Assembly: GCF_020509005.1 (NCBI RefSeq)
Contig: NC_063015.1
Location: 3,658,001 to 3,722,000 of the forward strand
From: Fulvia fulva
Lineage: Eukaryota > Ascomycota > Dothideomycetes > Mycosphaerellales > Mycosphaerellaceae
Direction of reading: 5' to 3'
DNA length: 64,000 bases
A model generated the notes under the pieces. It was given only the letters and a program-made list of their open reading frames with translations, was not told the DNA's origin and searched no databases. Positions 1-10,997 of the stretch are shown here, piece after piece. The translations under genes and the position numbers were made by a program. Positions within the stretch are counted from its first letter, which is position 1, and each line of letters opens with the position of its first letter.

Positions 1-76
1 GAGGCTGAGGAGCGCTCGTTATCATCTCTTCCGGAGGGGGTAGCTTCCCTGGGTCCCGAGCTTGCTTTGTCTCCAT
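1..76 (-). other. Gypsy-1 3' non-coding stretch
   Basis: Sequence downstream of the chromodomain ORF stop, in element orientation. It contains C-rich and purine-rich runs but no copy of the LTR start seen at 6001, so the 3' LTR is out of view. Confidence 0.5.
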
Positions 77-736
77 TTACTTGGGCAAACGACCCGTCCC
101 TGGATTCCTCAGATTTCTTTGCTGGCGTCTCTGGGACCCTCCGGTTCGATCCTTCTTTATTTGTTGATCCTGGCGGAAGTGTCGCAGGAGCTGGCAGCAG
201 TTCGTGAGGTTTTCTTCTGGCTCCCAGGTATTTTCTGATTCGTCGTATCCTTTCCATTTGACAAGGTATTTCTGACCCTTCTTGTCTAGGATTCTTTCGA
301 CTTCGAATTCGTCTTCTGCTTCCGGCTCGAAATGGAAGCTTTCTTGGCAAGGTGTTTTGGCGTCTGCGGGTTCCAGCTTGGAGATGTGGAAGACTGGATG
401 GATTTTGGCGTCAGGTGGTAGTCGTAACCGGTAGTTGACTGGTCCTACGACTTTATCGATGAAAAATGGTCCGACCTTAACATGATCCAGTTTCTTGGTC
501 TGTCTTCTCGTTCTCAGGTTTTTTGTGAGGAGATAGACCTTATCCCCCTTTTTTAGTAGAGGTGCCATTTTTCCTTGGTTTTGCCGTTGCTGAGACAATT
601 TTTGTTGTGCATCTTCGATCGCTTTGCGTGCTTCCTTGTGCACCTCCTTGAGAGTCTCCGTCGTCACGATTGCTCTCTCGGCTTGTGGGTGAGATCCAGG
701 TGTTCCGAACAGGTTAGGATCTTTGCCAACCCCCAT
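77..736 (-). CDS. Gypsy-1 pol C-terminus: integrase tail plus chromodomain (frameshifted from pol)
   Basis: This frame carries the end of integrase and the chromodomain. The GPF-type integrase tail (GDKVYLL, then [11 protein letters not shown]) lies around residues 63-100 and the chromodomain ([19 protein letters not shown], then NTWEPEENL) around 145-190. It begins inside the end of the main pol ORF. The two frames join at a run of five C on the plus strand (730-734, G5 in the sense). One base fewer there would carry pol straight into this frame. It is therefore the broken tail of pol and not a separate gene. Chromodomains of this class are thought to steer integration to marked chromatin. 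Confidence 0.9.
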   Translation of the reverse strand: MGVGKDPNLFGTPGSHPQAERAIVTTETLKEVHKEARKAIEDAQQKLSQQRQNQGKMAPLLKKGDKVYLLTKNLRTRRQTKKLDHVKVGPFFIDKVVGPVNYRLRLPPDAKIHPVFHISKLEPADAKTPCQESFHFEPEAEDEFEVERILDKKGQKYLVKWKGYDESENTWEPEENLTNCCQLLRHFRQDQQIKKDRTGGSQRRQQRNLRNPGTGRLPK

Positions 737-3700
737 AGAATGGCGTCGTTGAAGTTGTCTCTGATTTGTGGTTGTTTAGTGCAATCTGCGCCACTGGCAG
801 TAGTGAAACCCAGTTGTCTTGTGCGTAGTTAATGTAGTGTCTTAGGTATTGTTCCAGCGTTTGGTTCGTTCTTTCTGTTTGTCCATCGGTCTCTGGATGG
901 TATGCTGTTGACAACTTGTGCTTGATCCCGATCGTTCCCATAAGTGTTTTCCAGTAGTTGGACGTGAAGAGCTTATCTCTGTCCGTGATGAATGTTTCCG
1001 GGAATCCGTGGTATCGGATCAATCTGTCTAGTACGAGGTATCCGAGCTGCTCTGCTGTATATGTCTCCGATGCAGGAATGAAGTGTGCATATTTTGTGAG
1101 TCTGTCGACCATGACCAGTATCATGTCGTACGTTTGTTTCGTGACTTGGTCTTTCGACAATGGGAGCTTTGTAATAAAGTCCATTGTAACTTCGTCCCAT
1201 GGTTTCGTCGGTGGTGTCCTGAACTGTAGGTGACCGTACTTGGCGTGTCTCGCAGCTTTGTTTTGTTGGCAGTGTACGCATTGCTTAATGTAGCGTAATA
1301 CTTTTTGTCTCATTTGTGGGAATGAGAAGCTACGTTGTATAAGGTCAACCGTCTTCGTAGTTCCAGGGTGTCCATAAGTTGGCTCGTCGTGATGTTGTTG
1401 TATACACTCTTCTTCTCGGTCCTTCGGTACTTGGTATTTTCCTTGCGATATAGGGAACTGTTCTTCCTTGTCGCCTAGGATCTGTACGATGTTGTTGAAC
1501 TCTTTCGTGTTGGCACTAAGACTTCCATCGGGGCTCGTCTTAAGTATCTTGTGTTGCACTGGTTCTTTTCCTTCCATGTAGTCGCTTCGTCGGCTCAACG
1601 CGTCTGCGCGGCCATTCTCTGTTCCTGGAGTGTATTTGATTTCAAACTTGTACTGTCCTAGCAGCTCCGACCAGCGGGCTTGTCTTCGGGTAAGTTCTTT
1701 CGTCGTCGTGAAGTACGTAAGATTCTTGTGGTCTGAAAGAATCGTTAACTTCGGTGGGCCCTCGACGTACACTCTCCAATGTTGCATGGCAGCAACAATG
1801 GCTAGAAGCTCTTTGTCATGGATGTCGTAGTTCTGTTCCGCTGTGGTCATTTTTCGGGAATAATAGGCCACTGGGTGTCGTTTCCCCTCGTGTGTCTGTG
1901 TAAGACATGCGCCTATTGCCATATCGGACGCGTCGGTCTCGATGTGGACTTCCTTACTACCATCGAATAGTCGAAGCGTTGGGGCTGAAGCGCATTGTTC
2001 CTTGAGTTTCGTGAACGCTTCATGTTGTTCCTTTCCCCATTTCCAGCTGACGTCTTTTCTTGTAAGCATCGTCATTGGTGTTGCTGTCTTTGAGTAGTCC
2101 TTGATGAATTTCCGGTTGTAGTTGGCGAGTCCAAGGAACGATTGTACTTCCTTGACTGTCTTTGGTTCTGGCCATTCTCTGATTGACTGTGTTTTCGCAG
2201 GATCGATGGTGATTCCTGTTGTGCTGATGATGAAGCCTAAAAACTTGACTTGCTTCTTGTGGAACTCGCATTTCTCGGGTGCCGTCTTGAACCCGGCTCT
2301 GGTGAGTCGTTCGAAGACGTCCTGAACTTGCTTGGTGTGCTCCTGGAGGGATCCTTTTGTGTAGACCAGTATATCGTCCATGTACGCAATGACGCACACG
2401 TCGAGCAGGTCTCTAAGCGTTTCGTTGACAAGGTCCTGGCAGGATGCGGGTGCGTTGGTCAGTCCCATAGGCATGACCAAGAACTCGTAGAGTCCATATC
2501 TTGTTCTGAAGGCGGTTTTCCATTCTTCTCCAGCTGCCATTCGTATCGCGTAGAAGGCATCTCGTAGGTCAATCTTCGTGTACCAGTCCGATCCGGTTAA
2601 TCTGTCTTGTGCTTCTTCGATGTTGGGTAGCGGATATCGGTTCTTGATTGTGATCTCGTTCAACTTTCGGTAGTCTTGTACGAGTCGTAGTTTCCCGTTC
2701 GGTTTTGGAACGAACATGCATGGAGTTCCTGCGCTCGAGGTGGATCGTCGTATCCATCCTTTGGCCAGCTTCTCCTTCAGCCATTCTCGTAAGGTTTGGA
2801 GCTCTTTCTCGGACATTTGGTATAGGGGTCCCCATGGAGGCTCTTTTCCTGGCTGAATGTTTATCTTGTGATCCCATGGTGCGTGTTTAGGTAAGGCGTT
2901 CTTGCCTTCCTCTTCTCGGAATAGTCGTGACCATCTGCGATATTCCTGAGGGATGTCTGGCTCCGATTTTCCAGTCATCTTCGATGGTGCGTTACTTCCA
3001 TCCGTTCTGGTGATCTCGTGACCCAACTGCCCCAAGTCGGTGTCTATCCCAGTCGAAGGTGGTTCTTCTGTCCTTCTGGTCGGTGCAAGCTGTATCCTGT
3101 TTAGCTGTCTTACCTCATCCACCAGCGAACGCTGCCGCTGCGTAGGTTCAATAGCGATAACGCAATCGCATTGTTCAAATCTGAGTACTCCTGTTCTCCA
3201 GTCGATTACTGGGTTGTGCTTTCTCAACCAAGGTGTACCGAGTACAATGTCATGACTGGCCATGTCAGTGACATCCAGGGTAATTTCCTCGTGGTGCTGT
3301 TGGATTGCAAGTGGTAGCGGTATCGTCTCGCGCTCCACACTGGGTAAGGATGATCCGTCTACCGCGATCAATTCATAACCCTCTTTCTTTCTGCGGGTAG
3401 CTAGCCCGTGTCGTTTGACAAATGATTCGGAGGCGAAGTTCCCGCTCGCTCCGGAATCTATCATGGCATATGTCCGATGCCCATTGACGATAATCTTCGT
3501 TCGAAACACTGTAGTCGATGCTTGAGCCTTTTCTGTGTTGCATAACTCCTTTCGGTCGCTCATTCCTGAGGAGTCGATCCTTTTCCCTGTTCGTATGTGG
3601 AACGTCGTGCTTCGTGTCTCGAGGCCTCCGCTTGAACCTGGCGCGAGCCTTTCTGTGTCCACACCTGTAGTCGGTGACGTTCCTGGATCTTCTGCGTTTC

Positions 3701-3866
3701 TGAGTAGAGAGATCGTACGTGTTGTACGGCGTGTCGTAATTCGTTCGATACGAATGTTCCTGACGGTGTAAGGTATCCTGGTCCTATCATATGGCTTCCT
3801 ATCGGTGGTCTCTCGATGACAGCTGTTGCTAGGTTCTCGGTGACGCTCACAGCTGGGTATGTCCAT
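714..3866 (-). CDS. pol: Gypsy-1 pol: protease, reverse transcriptase, RNase H, integrase
   Basis: Polyprotein ORF of 1050 aa. Domains in order: aspartic protease with DSGA at about residue 137; reverse transcriptase with the YMDD box at about 495; RNase H beginning at [10 protein letters not shown]; an H2C2 integrase zinc finger (GHPGTTK, then CVHCQQNK); and a DDE integrase core ([25 protein letters not shown]). It overlaps gag by about 307 nt in the -1 frame, so it is probably made by frameshifting and the ATG at 3866 may not be used. It stops early at a G5 run after TTPFYGG, which cuts off the chromodomain. There are no other in-frame stops and no RIP damage. Confidence 0.94.
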   Translation of the reverse strand: MDIPSCERHREPSNSCHRETTDRKPYDRTRIPYTVRNIRIERITTRRTTRTISLLRNAEDPGTSPTTGVDTERLAPGSSGGLETRSTTFHIRTGKRIDSSGMSDRKELCNTEKAQASTTVFRTKIIVNGHRTYAMIDSGASGNFASESFVKRHGLATRRKKEGYELIAVDGSSLPSVERETIPLPLAIQQHHEEITLDVTDMASHDIVLGTPWLRKHNPVIDWRTGVLRFEQCDCVIAIEPTQRQRSLVDEVRQLNRIQLAPTRRTEEPPSTGIDTDLGQLGHEITRTDGSNAPSKMTGKSEPDIPQEYRRWSRLFREEEGKNALPKHAPWDHKINIQPGKEPPWGPLYQMSEKELQTLREWLKEKLAKGWIRRSTSSAGTPCMFVPKPNGKLRLVQDYRKLNEITIKNRYPLPNIEEAQDRLTGSDWYTKIDLRDAFYAIRMAAGEEWKTAFRTRYGLYEFLVMPMGLTNAPASCQDLVNETLRDLLDVCVIAYMDDILVYTKGSLQEHTKQVQDVFERLTRAGFKTAPEKCEFHKKQVKFLGFIISTTGITIDPAKTQSIREWPEPKTVKEVQSFLGLANYNRKFIKDYSKTATPMTMLTRKDVSWKWGKEQHEAFTKLKEQCASAPTLRLFDGSKEVHIETDASDMAIGACLTQTHEGKRHPVAYYSRKMTTAEQNYDIHDKELLAIVAAMQHWRVYVEGPPKLTILSDHKNLTYFTTTKELTRRQARWSELLGQYKFEIKYTPGTENGRADALSRRSDYMEGKEPVQHKILKTSPDGSLSANTKEFNNIVQILGDKEEQFPISQGKYQVPKDREEECIQQHHDEPTYGHPGTTKTVDLIQRSFSFPQMRQKVLRYIKQCVHCQQNKAARHAKYGHLQFRTPPTKPWDEVTMDFITKLPLSKDQVTKQTYDMILVMVDRLTKYAHFIPASETYTAEQLGYLVLDRLIRYHGFPETFITDRDKLFTSNYWKTLMGTIGIKHKLSTAYHPETDGQTERTNQTLEQYLRHYINYAQDNWVSLLPVAQIALNNHKSETTSTTPFYGGWQRS

Positions 3867-5557
3867 ACCACTGCCCGTAGCGTGTCGAGGGTCTTGTCGA
3901 ACTCAATTGGGTGTAGCATTCGCCGTCCCGATATTTTCGGTAGGAATTCTTCATGCCTTCTCTGTAGATGTACGATCATGTCGAATAGCTTCTTAGGTGC
4001 ATCAATCGTGAAGGTCAACTGTTCGTTGTCGTCGTCAGTGTCGCTCTCTTCTCCTTCGGAGGAATCTTCTTGGCTTGATTCTTCCGGATCCTGGTCTTCT
4101 TCGATCGTATCCAGCCCGGTGGTTTCTTGACGTTCTTGTGGTTCCGGTGACCACGATCCATTCCATCCTGGGTCCTGGTTTTCCTTGTCGTCGTCGTCGA
4201 AGCAGGATTCGTCGATGTCCACTTCTCGGAGCGTAGCGTCTTGCCTATGCGTCGCTCCCAGGGTTCCTCGCGGTTGCTGAGGCCAATACCCTGCTCCAGC
4301 CTTTGCGGAGTAGTGAACTTGACACGAGTCTTGGTAACAGAATCGCCAATGAAGGCTTCCATGACCATTTCGAGATTCGGATTCGATCTCGTAATCGACT
4401 CTTCGTGCCATCATGTTGAACTGTTGTGGTCGGTTCTGCAGTCCGAATGGAATGACCTCCATTCGCTGCCCATGGTATCCTCCTCGTCCTTGTGAGGGGT
4501 CCAGGAGAGGCTTCGTGCTTCTGTTGCTAGCTCTCTCCTCCACTCTCTGAGTATAGTCGGTATCTCCCGGAGATCCAACACTGCTCTCAGATTTACTAGT
4601 TCGGGGTTGCATCATGTTGAACTGTTCGCGGCGCACCATATTCTTACCGCGGCAGTCCCTTGCTAGGTGGCCAGGTTTGCCACATCCATAGCAGGTTCGT
4701 GTTTCTCTTCCTGAACTCGGGGGTCTTCCTTTCCCCTTGCTGTTCCTGATCTTGCGACCTTTTTCGGTAACGTCGAGCTCCATTGGTTGAGGTCCGTAAT
4801 ATGGTTTGTTGTTAGGCTTGTGGTTGTAGTTGTCGTTGAAGCCTTTGTTACGGTTGTCGTAGCCTGGTGTGTATCCGGCCTTTCCGGATACCTTGGAGTC
4901 GTATCGTCGTTCCATAGCTCTTTCGTAGAGCTTGTCGTCAAGATCAATCGTGACTTGGACTAGGTCGCCTAAGCCATCGATCCTCCGACCGTCCCTCATT
5001 AACTCATCCTTGACATGCTCCTTCAGTCCTCGTCGGTACATGACCTGAAGTGCTTCGTCGTCCCAATCGGTAAGTTGTGCGTACTCCTGGAATTTGGCAG
5101 CGTATTCGGCGGTGGATGTCTTCTGAGTCAAGTGCTGAATTACACGAACGGCAGTGGCAATCTCGTTGGAGACCCCAAAGACGCTCTTCATAGCATGCTT
5201 GAGATGATTGTAAGACTTGAAGACTCCGTCGGCATTATCTTCTCCATTGCTGTCCAGGTACTTCCTAAGGAATGGTTTGACCCAATGCTGTGCTCGTCCT
5301 CGAAGAAAGGTAGTGGCAAAGACAGGCTTGAGGTTCTCAGCCATGGAGTTGAACAAGAAGTACATGTCCATCTGAGCAACCCAAGTGTCGAACTTGTCTC
5401 GGTCGCCATAGTAGAAATCTGGCTTGCCAATCTTGAGGGTGTCGTTGCCTGTATGAGTAGCCAAGGCATTGATAGCATCGTTCGCGGTCTGAGGTCGTCG
5501 GGCTCTGCTTGCTTCACTGGGGGCGGGTGTTCCCCGGTCACTCTGTCGGTCTCCCAT
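3560..5557 (-). CDS. gag: Gypsy-1 gag
   Basis: ORF of 665 aa starting 19 nt inside the proposed 5' LTR end. Residues 40-220 look like a Ty3-type capsid region (retrotransposon gag fold: KPDFYYGDRDKFDTWV, LRGRAQHWV, EYAAKFQEYAQLTDW). A CCHC nucleocapsid zinc knuckle (CYGCGKPGHLARDC) sits at residues 289-302. A long tail follows, with an acidic Asp/Glu-rich block around residues 440-510, and it runs over the start of pol. The start ATG (gATGGGAGACC) is the first in the frame. Gag makes the virus-like particle that packages element RNA. Confidence 0.92.
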   Translation of the reverse strand: MGDRQSDRGTPAPSEASRARRPQTANDAINALATHTGNDTLKIGKPDFYYGDRDKFDTWVAQMDMYFLFNSMAENLKPVFATTFLRGRAQHWVKPFLRKYLDSNGEDNADGVFKSYNHLKHAMKSVFGVSNEIATAVRVIQHLTQKTSTAEYAAKFQEYAQLTDWDDEALQVMYRRGLKEHVKDELMRDGRRIDGLGDLVQVTIDLDDKLYERAMERRYDSKVSGKAGYTPGYDNRNKGFNDNYNHKPNNKPYYGPQPMELDVTEKGRKIRNSKGKGRPPSSGRETRTCYGCGKPGHLARDCRGKNMVRREQFNMMQPRTSKSESSVGSPGDTDYTQRVEERASNRSTKPLLDPSQGRGGYHGQRMEVIPFGLQNRPQQFNMMARRVDYEIESESRNGHGSLHWRFCYQDSCQVHYSAKAGAGYWPQQPRGTLGATHRQDATLREVDIDESCFDDDDKENQDPGWNGSWSPEPQERQETTGLDTIEEDQDPEESSQEDSSEGEESDTDDDNEQLTFTIDAPKKLFDMIVHLQRRHEEFLPKISGRRMLHPIEFDKTLDTLRAVVWTYPAVSVTENLATAVIERPPIGSHMIGPGYLTPSGTFVSNELRHAVQHVRSLYSETQKIQERHRLQVWTQKGSRQVQAEASRHEARRSTYEQGKGSTPQE

Positions 5558-5576
5558 CGTAGAGGGCGTTCAAAGC

Positions 5577-6001
5577 TGTTAGGTTTGGTATAACCTAATG
5601 ATATCACAAGATCAGAAGACCAAGCTCAATCGGGTTTGTTCTCGGGCCGATGGGAAGTTGAGGGAGGGTGATGAAGCAGTAGCTGTCTTGTCTCGCAGAG
5701 ATCAAGTAGCAGTGAGGCAGAGGTTGTGTTGTGGTGTATTCCAAACAGTGATATTAAACAGTGAGTTGAACGCCTCGAAGCCATAAGGGATTCTCAGCGT
5801 TCCTAAATACAAAGGAGATCCCCTTATGCCCAGGGGTATTGCTTTCTTTGCTTTCCATCATTTCTGTGCTTTCTCTAGAAGGCGTACCGAGCGTAGAAAT
5901 CGCTGCGAGCGAGCTGCAGCGGGAGTGCCCGCTAGTTGGCTCGGCACCACGTGATCCGAAATCGGTTGGCTCGTAGGGTCCAGACGACTCGATCCGTAAC
6001 A
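5577..6001 (-). repeat. Gypsy-1 5' LTR
   Basis: In element orientation this stretch starts TGTTACGGATC at 6001 and ends CCTAACA at 5577, giving matched TGTTA/TAACA ends over 425 bp. The outer edge is supported by the abrupt change from normal to CpA-depleted sequence at 6002. The inner edge is less sure. An alternative end at 5599 (gatatca) would leave GGTTATACC as a possible primer site. The second LTR is outside the window, so there is no direct LTR-LTR check. Confidence 0.6.
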
Positions 6002-7279
6002 TCTACGTATACCCTATCGGATTTATACCTCCCGAGGACTATTCTCATAGTCCTCTCTTTAAGGAAGGAGTATATAAATTTCGTGGCCTATACGGGGACT
6101 CCCTTCTATCGGAGTATATAGAGGAGTCTTTCGTAGGAGACGTTATCGAATACTCCGGAGATGTCTAGAGAGAGTAGCGATACTATTCTGTTCCGTCTAT
6201 AGTACTAGAGGGTTTAGATCTGTTCGGTTATTAGTTTTATTACCGTAAGGGTGAAGCGGTTACTTCTCCCTCCTATCTATGTCTCCGGGAGGATATTGTT
6301 CTCCTCGACTAGTTTTATAAGTCTCTAGACTACTACCTTCTCTAGGATCTTCCCTACTATATTTAGGAGCGTAATCGGTCTATATAACTTGAGCCTATTA
6401 TAGTCTTCCTTCTATAGCTTCCGGATAACTACTATTAGGGAGTCTCTATACGGCTTCGGATAGTAGCCTTTCCGTAGATAAGAAGTAAAGAGCTTAGCTA
6501 GGCTCGGGGCGATTTCCTCTTTATATTCCTTTAGTAGGAGGTTTAGGATTTTATCGGGCCCTAGGGCCTTTCTTCCCTTAAGCTGTCCTATTACAGCCTT
6601 AACCTCGCCTAGCTAGACTGTCTAGTACATATCTAGTAGTTCCGGGTATAACGTGCCTACTATATCCGTTAGGTCCGCGTCGACTTATATTAAGAAGAAG
6701 TAGTCCGTAAACGCCTTCGCTTTTACCTCCGGCGTTAACCTTAGCGTCCCCGTTATGTCTACTATAGACGGGAAGTAAGGCGTCTTCTCTGTCCCTCTAG
6801 CTCTCGCCTACCTCGCTAGTCGCTATATCTAGTTAGGATTCTCTATTACGAGCCCTACCGTCGTTCTCTAGTCTAGCTATTTGTCCCGACGTATCTAGGC
6901 TTTCTTAGCTTAGCTAGCCCTTTAGTATACGTCCTATATTGCTTATATATACTCCTTCGTCCACTCTCGTCTAGCCCTCCTCGCCTCCTTTACCCTTTCC
7001 GCGTACGCCGGGGTCTAGAATAGCTTCTATCTTTAAGAAGGTCGAATGTAGGGTATATACTAACGAGCTACCTCCTATACGACTATCGTTATCCGTTCGG
7101 CTTCTTTGTCGAGCTCGGCTTCTTGTTCTACTTCTGTTCCTACTTCTAGTCCCGTATTTACTCTATTATCGTATAGTTGTGCCGCTAGTTTACCTCGGAT
7201 TTCTTCCTACGGGGCCTTCTTCTAGTTTAGGTATAGCTCCGCTATAGGTTCCTCCTCGACTCCTACCTCGATTGTTATC
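6002..7279 (-). pseudogene. LINE-A: RIP-damaged Tad-like LINE ORF2 fragment
   Basis: Read on the minus strand, this follows the intact LINE at 15707-20564 base for base at many places. For example 6026-6110 matches the region downstream of the RT GIPQGS box at about 17350-17430, and 6405-6460 matches about 17745-17790. It covers the middle of ORF2, from the linker upstream of RT down to the RT fingers/palm. TAG and TAA codons are everywhere. Its 3' part is cut by Gypsy-1 at 6001. Its 5' side ends at the inverted-repeat arm at 7280. Confidence 0.85.
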
Positions 7280-8356
7280 TAGTAAGGAAGGAATCGTATT
7301 TAGTAAGCTAGCTACGAGATAAGGTAACAAGTCTTTACCGCGCTTTCCTACTTATCTAGTACTACCGTATAGCCTCGTTTCGAGAGGTAAGCCCGGAGCA
7401 AAAGCTTCCCTCTACGCCCTCCCTCCCTATTTACTCCTTAAGCCAATATCTACCTCTATAGGCCTAAGCCCTTTAGTGCTCTTTATTAACCGACATACGT
7501 ATCCGTCCCCTCGGGCTTTATAGACAGTGTTAGCCGTCGCTACTAGTATATACTACGCCCTAGGTTTTGACGCCCTTCGCGTTACCGTAGCCTATCTCTA
7601 GAAAGCGGCCGTCTATACCTCGTAAGTTTGCTCGGGGCACACACTACGCCGGGTAGCGTACTCCTTACGTTTCTACCTACTAACTAATATAAAGTTCCTT
7701 ATTACCCTACCCTCGATCCTCCCCGATTATAGAACTAATTTACTTATATTATACGTCTTTTCCCCGTCCTAATAGCCGTCTTTTCCTTACTTAGGCTATC
7801 GTCTTTTCCTCGTCGTAATCTACTATATTAGACTAGGTACGTTATGTAGCGGGACAGATAGTACCTTAGGTAAAACCCTCGTTCCTATACCGGGTACTTA
7901 ATAGGCCCTTATAGGCTTCGTTACGTATCTACCTACCTACCGTATTGCCCGCTAGTAAACACTAGATTGTTTCGTAGTCCGCTCGACGCCGTCGTATAGT
8001 CCGCTTAGTTATTGTTCTATAGTCCGCTCGTCTAATGTTCGTCGCTTAGCCCGCCCGGTTTACGGTCTCCGGAGGTAAAAATTATATACTTATACTAGAG
8101 GTGTCCTATCGAGCGTATAGGCCACGGTTCCGCGCCCTTCTTATAAAAGAAGAGGGACTCGCTCCCGATACGAGTATACGCTCGTCGGATAGTTTTTATA
8201 CCCGTTTTACTAGTAGTCCTCTATTCGCCGCGGCTTCGCCTACGTTACGCGCCCGTCGCGCCTACGACACTCTAGCGTAAGAAGACTTGGCTCTCTCGTA
8301 GTAAGACGAGAGGTTCGTAGCCGACACTACGTATAGGTAATTCTCGTCGTCGACCT
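7280..8356. repeat. Inverted repeat arm 1 (1077 bp)
   Basis: It is the reverse complement of 9921-10997. Paired coordinates add to 18277 at both ends and at checked internal points (for example 7381 with 10896), so the arms have no net indel. Outer ends read TAGTAAGGAAGG... and ...CCTTCCTTACTA, so a TA duplication is possible. Inside are short direct repeats of the type tagtccgct[c/t]. A few mismatches were seen, mostly CA against TA. No coding content is recognised. Confidence 0.88.
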
Positions 8357-9920
8357 ATATTCGTAATATAGTTACCTATATATTATAGTAACGACATATT
8401 CGAAAGCCCTTATTAAGGCTATTTTAACGATCTATAAAGTAGGCTACTATCCCTAGAATTGAGGGAGTTCTACCTTATTTAATTTAGATAGCTTAAAGTT
8501 CTCTTCACCCTATTTCTTTAGCTCTAAACGCCGCGGAGGTGCCTAGCTATATTAGGCAACTCCTAGGTAATACTAGCCTAGGCTACGGTACTACCGGCGC
8601 CTACGGCTCTATAGGTAAAGCTCCCCTAAGATAACTAGTAGTAACTTATAGAGGACGTAAAAAGTATAGAAACTAATAATTAGCTCCTATACCGGTCTCT
8701 ATAGCTAATAATCACTTAGCTACGTACGGCGCTAGTACTATCGTATTACTAAGGGTAATAAGAAATAAGGACGACGTCTTAGGCGATTAATAAGGCCACC
8801 CGGAATTAATACCCCTATAGCTAGGTATCGGTCGCGGTATTGATACTAGGCCCCCGCCTAACGTACGATATAGTTACGATTCGTACTATAGTAAAGGAAG
8901 ACTAGGCCGAAGTTACGAAGCTATCGAATAAGGAGCTCGCCTAACGAATTAATTAACTAGGTATAGTCGTAGTAAACTAATAGTCTAACGGTACTCTATA
9001 GATCTATACTAGCTCTACTACTACTAGGAGGTACCTAGAGGCATAGCTATAGTAGGTATCTAAGGTTACGGTATTAGCGAAGGCCTTAACGAAGTAATTT
9101 ACGATCCTAGTCTACGACATACCTAAAGAGTTCGACCTAACTAACTAAGGTTACCTATATACTCTCTAAGAGGACAACCCGGTTACTCTTAACTCTCTAA
9201 TCTAGAAGGCGACTCAGCTCTATAGGAAATAGCTAGAAGGTAAGAAGGCCTCGGCCTAATCGTATAGCTATAAGACGCGAAAGCGGCGGATCTAACAATA
9301 GAACAAGGCCTAGTCTAGCAATATAGACTCAAGATAGTAGAAAAGCACTCCTTATCCTTTCGTGTCCTCTAATACTTTAAATACTAACAGTATAGACACT
9401 AAACCTACACGTATATAAATAAGTAGGCCTACTCGAACTATATAGGAGACTATATATCTAGGGACTATATATTGGCTACGAGGCGGTACGCGAACTGTCC
9501 GGGGTACTACCTATTATATAGCGCGGAATGCCTATAGCGGAAACTAGCGTAAAACAAGGCAATTATAAACAGAACCGTCGCCCTAAGATTCTACGGCGAC
9601 CGTAAGGCTAGTCTATACCGGAATAGGCTAGCGGCGGTCGGGTATAAGCGTCCTAGGGCCGAGAATAATATAAAGAATACGTAACCTAGGGCGTACGGGA
9701 GGCTACGTACTCTACTAGCTACGGCGAGGGAATCTAACTAGGCCCGGCTCCCCTTAAGTATATAACTTATAGGCGTAGACTAGGACGTACTAGTTAGTAG
9801 GATATAGGACATTATAGAGGAAATAATTGTCGATAACGATAACTAGCCTCGATACGCTTAGTATTATCTAGTATAACGTTAACTATAGTAAGGATATAGT
9901 CTAGAACTATTTCCTATACG
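8357..9920 (+). pseudogene. LINE-B: RIP-damaged LINE ORF1 and start of ORF2, spacer of the inverted repeat
   Basis: This is the spacer between the two inverted arms. The right part (about 9865-9920) matches the opening of LINE ORF2 (the TIQYNVN stretch, seen as atctagtataacgttaac). Upstream DNA on the plus strand is in the position of ORF1. The first 250 bases (8357-8600) show no recognisable coding match. Stops are dense from RIP. Confidence 0.6.
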
Positions 9921-10997
9921 AGGTCGACGACGAGAATTACCTATACGTAGTATCGGCTACGAACCTCTCGTCTTACTACGAAAGAGCCAAGTCTTCTTAC
10001 GCTAGAGCGTCGTAGGCGCGACGGGCGCGTAACGTAGGCGAAGCCGCGGCGAATAGAGGACTACTAGTAAAACGGGTATAAAAACTATCCGACGAGCGTA
10101 TACTCGTATCGGGAGCGAGTCCCTCTTCTTTTATAAGAAGGGCGCGGAACCGTGGCCTATACGCTCGATAGGACACCTCTAGTATAAGTATATAATTTTT
10201 ACCTCCGGAGACCGTAAACCGGGCGGGCTAAGCGACGAACATTAGACGAGCGGACTATAGAACAATAACTAAGCGGACTATACGACGGCGTCGAGCGGAC
10301 TACGAAACAATCTAGTGTTTACTAGCGGGCAATACGGTAGGTAGGTAGATACGTAACGAAGCCTATAAGGGCCTATTAAGTACCCGGTATAGGAACGAGG
10401 GTTTTACCTAAGGTACTATCTATCCCGCTACATAACGTACCTAGTCTAATATAGTAGATTACGACGAGGAAAAGACGATAGCCTAAGTAAGGAAAAGACG
10501 GCTATTAGGACGGGGAAAAGACGTATAATATAAGTAAATTAGTTCTATAATCGGGGAGGATCGAGGGTAGGGTAATAAGGAACTTTATATTAGTTAGTAG
10601 GTAGAAACGTAAGGAGTACGCTACCCGGCGTAGTGTGTGCCCCGAGCAAACTTACGAGGTATAGACGGCCGCTTTCTAGAGATAGGCTACGGTAACGCGA
10701 AGGGCGTCAAAACCTAGGGCGTAGTGTATACTAGTAGCGACGGCTAACACTGTCTATAAAGCCCGAGGGGACGGATACGTATATCGGTTAATAAAGAGCA
10801 CTAAAGGGCTTAGGCCTATAGAGGTAGATATTGGCTTAAGGAGTAAATAGGGAGGGAGGGCGTAGAGGGAAGCTTTTGCTCCGGGCTTACCTCTCGAAAC
10901 GAGGCTATACGGTAGTACTAGATAAGTAGGAAAGCGCGGTAAAGACTTGTTACCTTATCTCGTAGCTAGCTTACTAAATACGATTCCTTCCTTACTA
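9921..10997. repeat. Inverted repeat arm 2 (1077 bp)
   Basis: Reverse complement of 7280-8356. It keeps the same rare surviving CpA/TpG sites as arm 1 (for example the gtgtgtgcc/ggcacacac stretch at 10628-10636), so the two copies share a RIP history. The outer end abuts LINE-C at 10998. The inner end abuts LINE-B. Confidence 0.88.

Larger units (their letters stand above)
1..6001 (-). mobile_element. Gypsy-1: chromodomain Ty3/Gypsy LTR retrotransposon, 3' end outside window
   Basis: Minus-strand element with gag, then an overlapping pol in the -1 frame, then a frameshifted pol tail with a chromodomain. The order protease, reverse transcriptase, RNase H, integrase, chromodomain marks a Ty3/Gypsy chromovirus. 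The 5' LTR is at the right end. The 3' LTR must lie left of base 1, because nothing in 1-76 matches the LTR start. Its CpA/TpG content is normal, unlike the RIP-damaged LINE it abuts at 6002, so it is a young insertion. Confidence 0.93.

Noticed and set aside
5577..6001. A matching Gypsy-1 LTR at the left edge of the window (1-76)
   Set aside because: A tgataacgag stretch there only loosely resembles the LTR start and the following bases do not match.
7280..8356. Inverted arms as two LTRs of an LTR element
   Set aside because: They are in opposite, not direct, orientation and no gag/pol lies between them.
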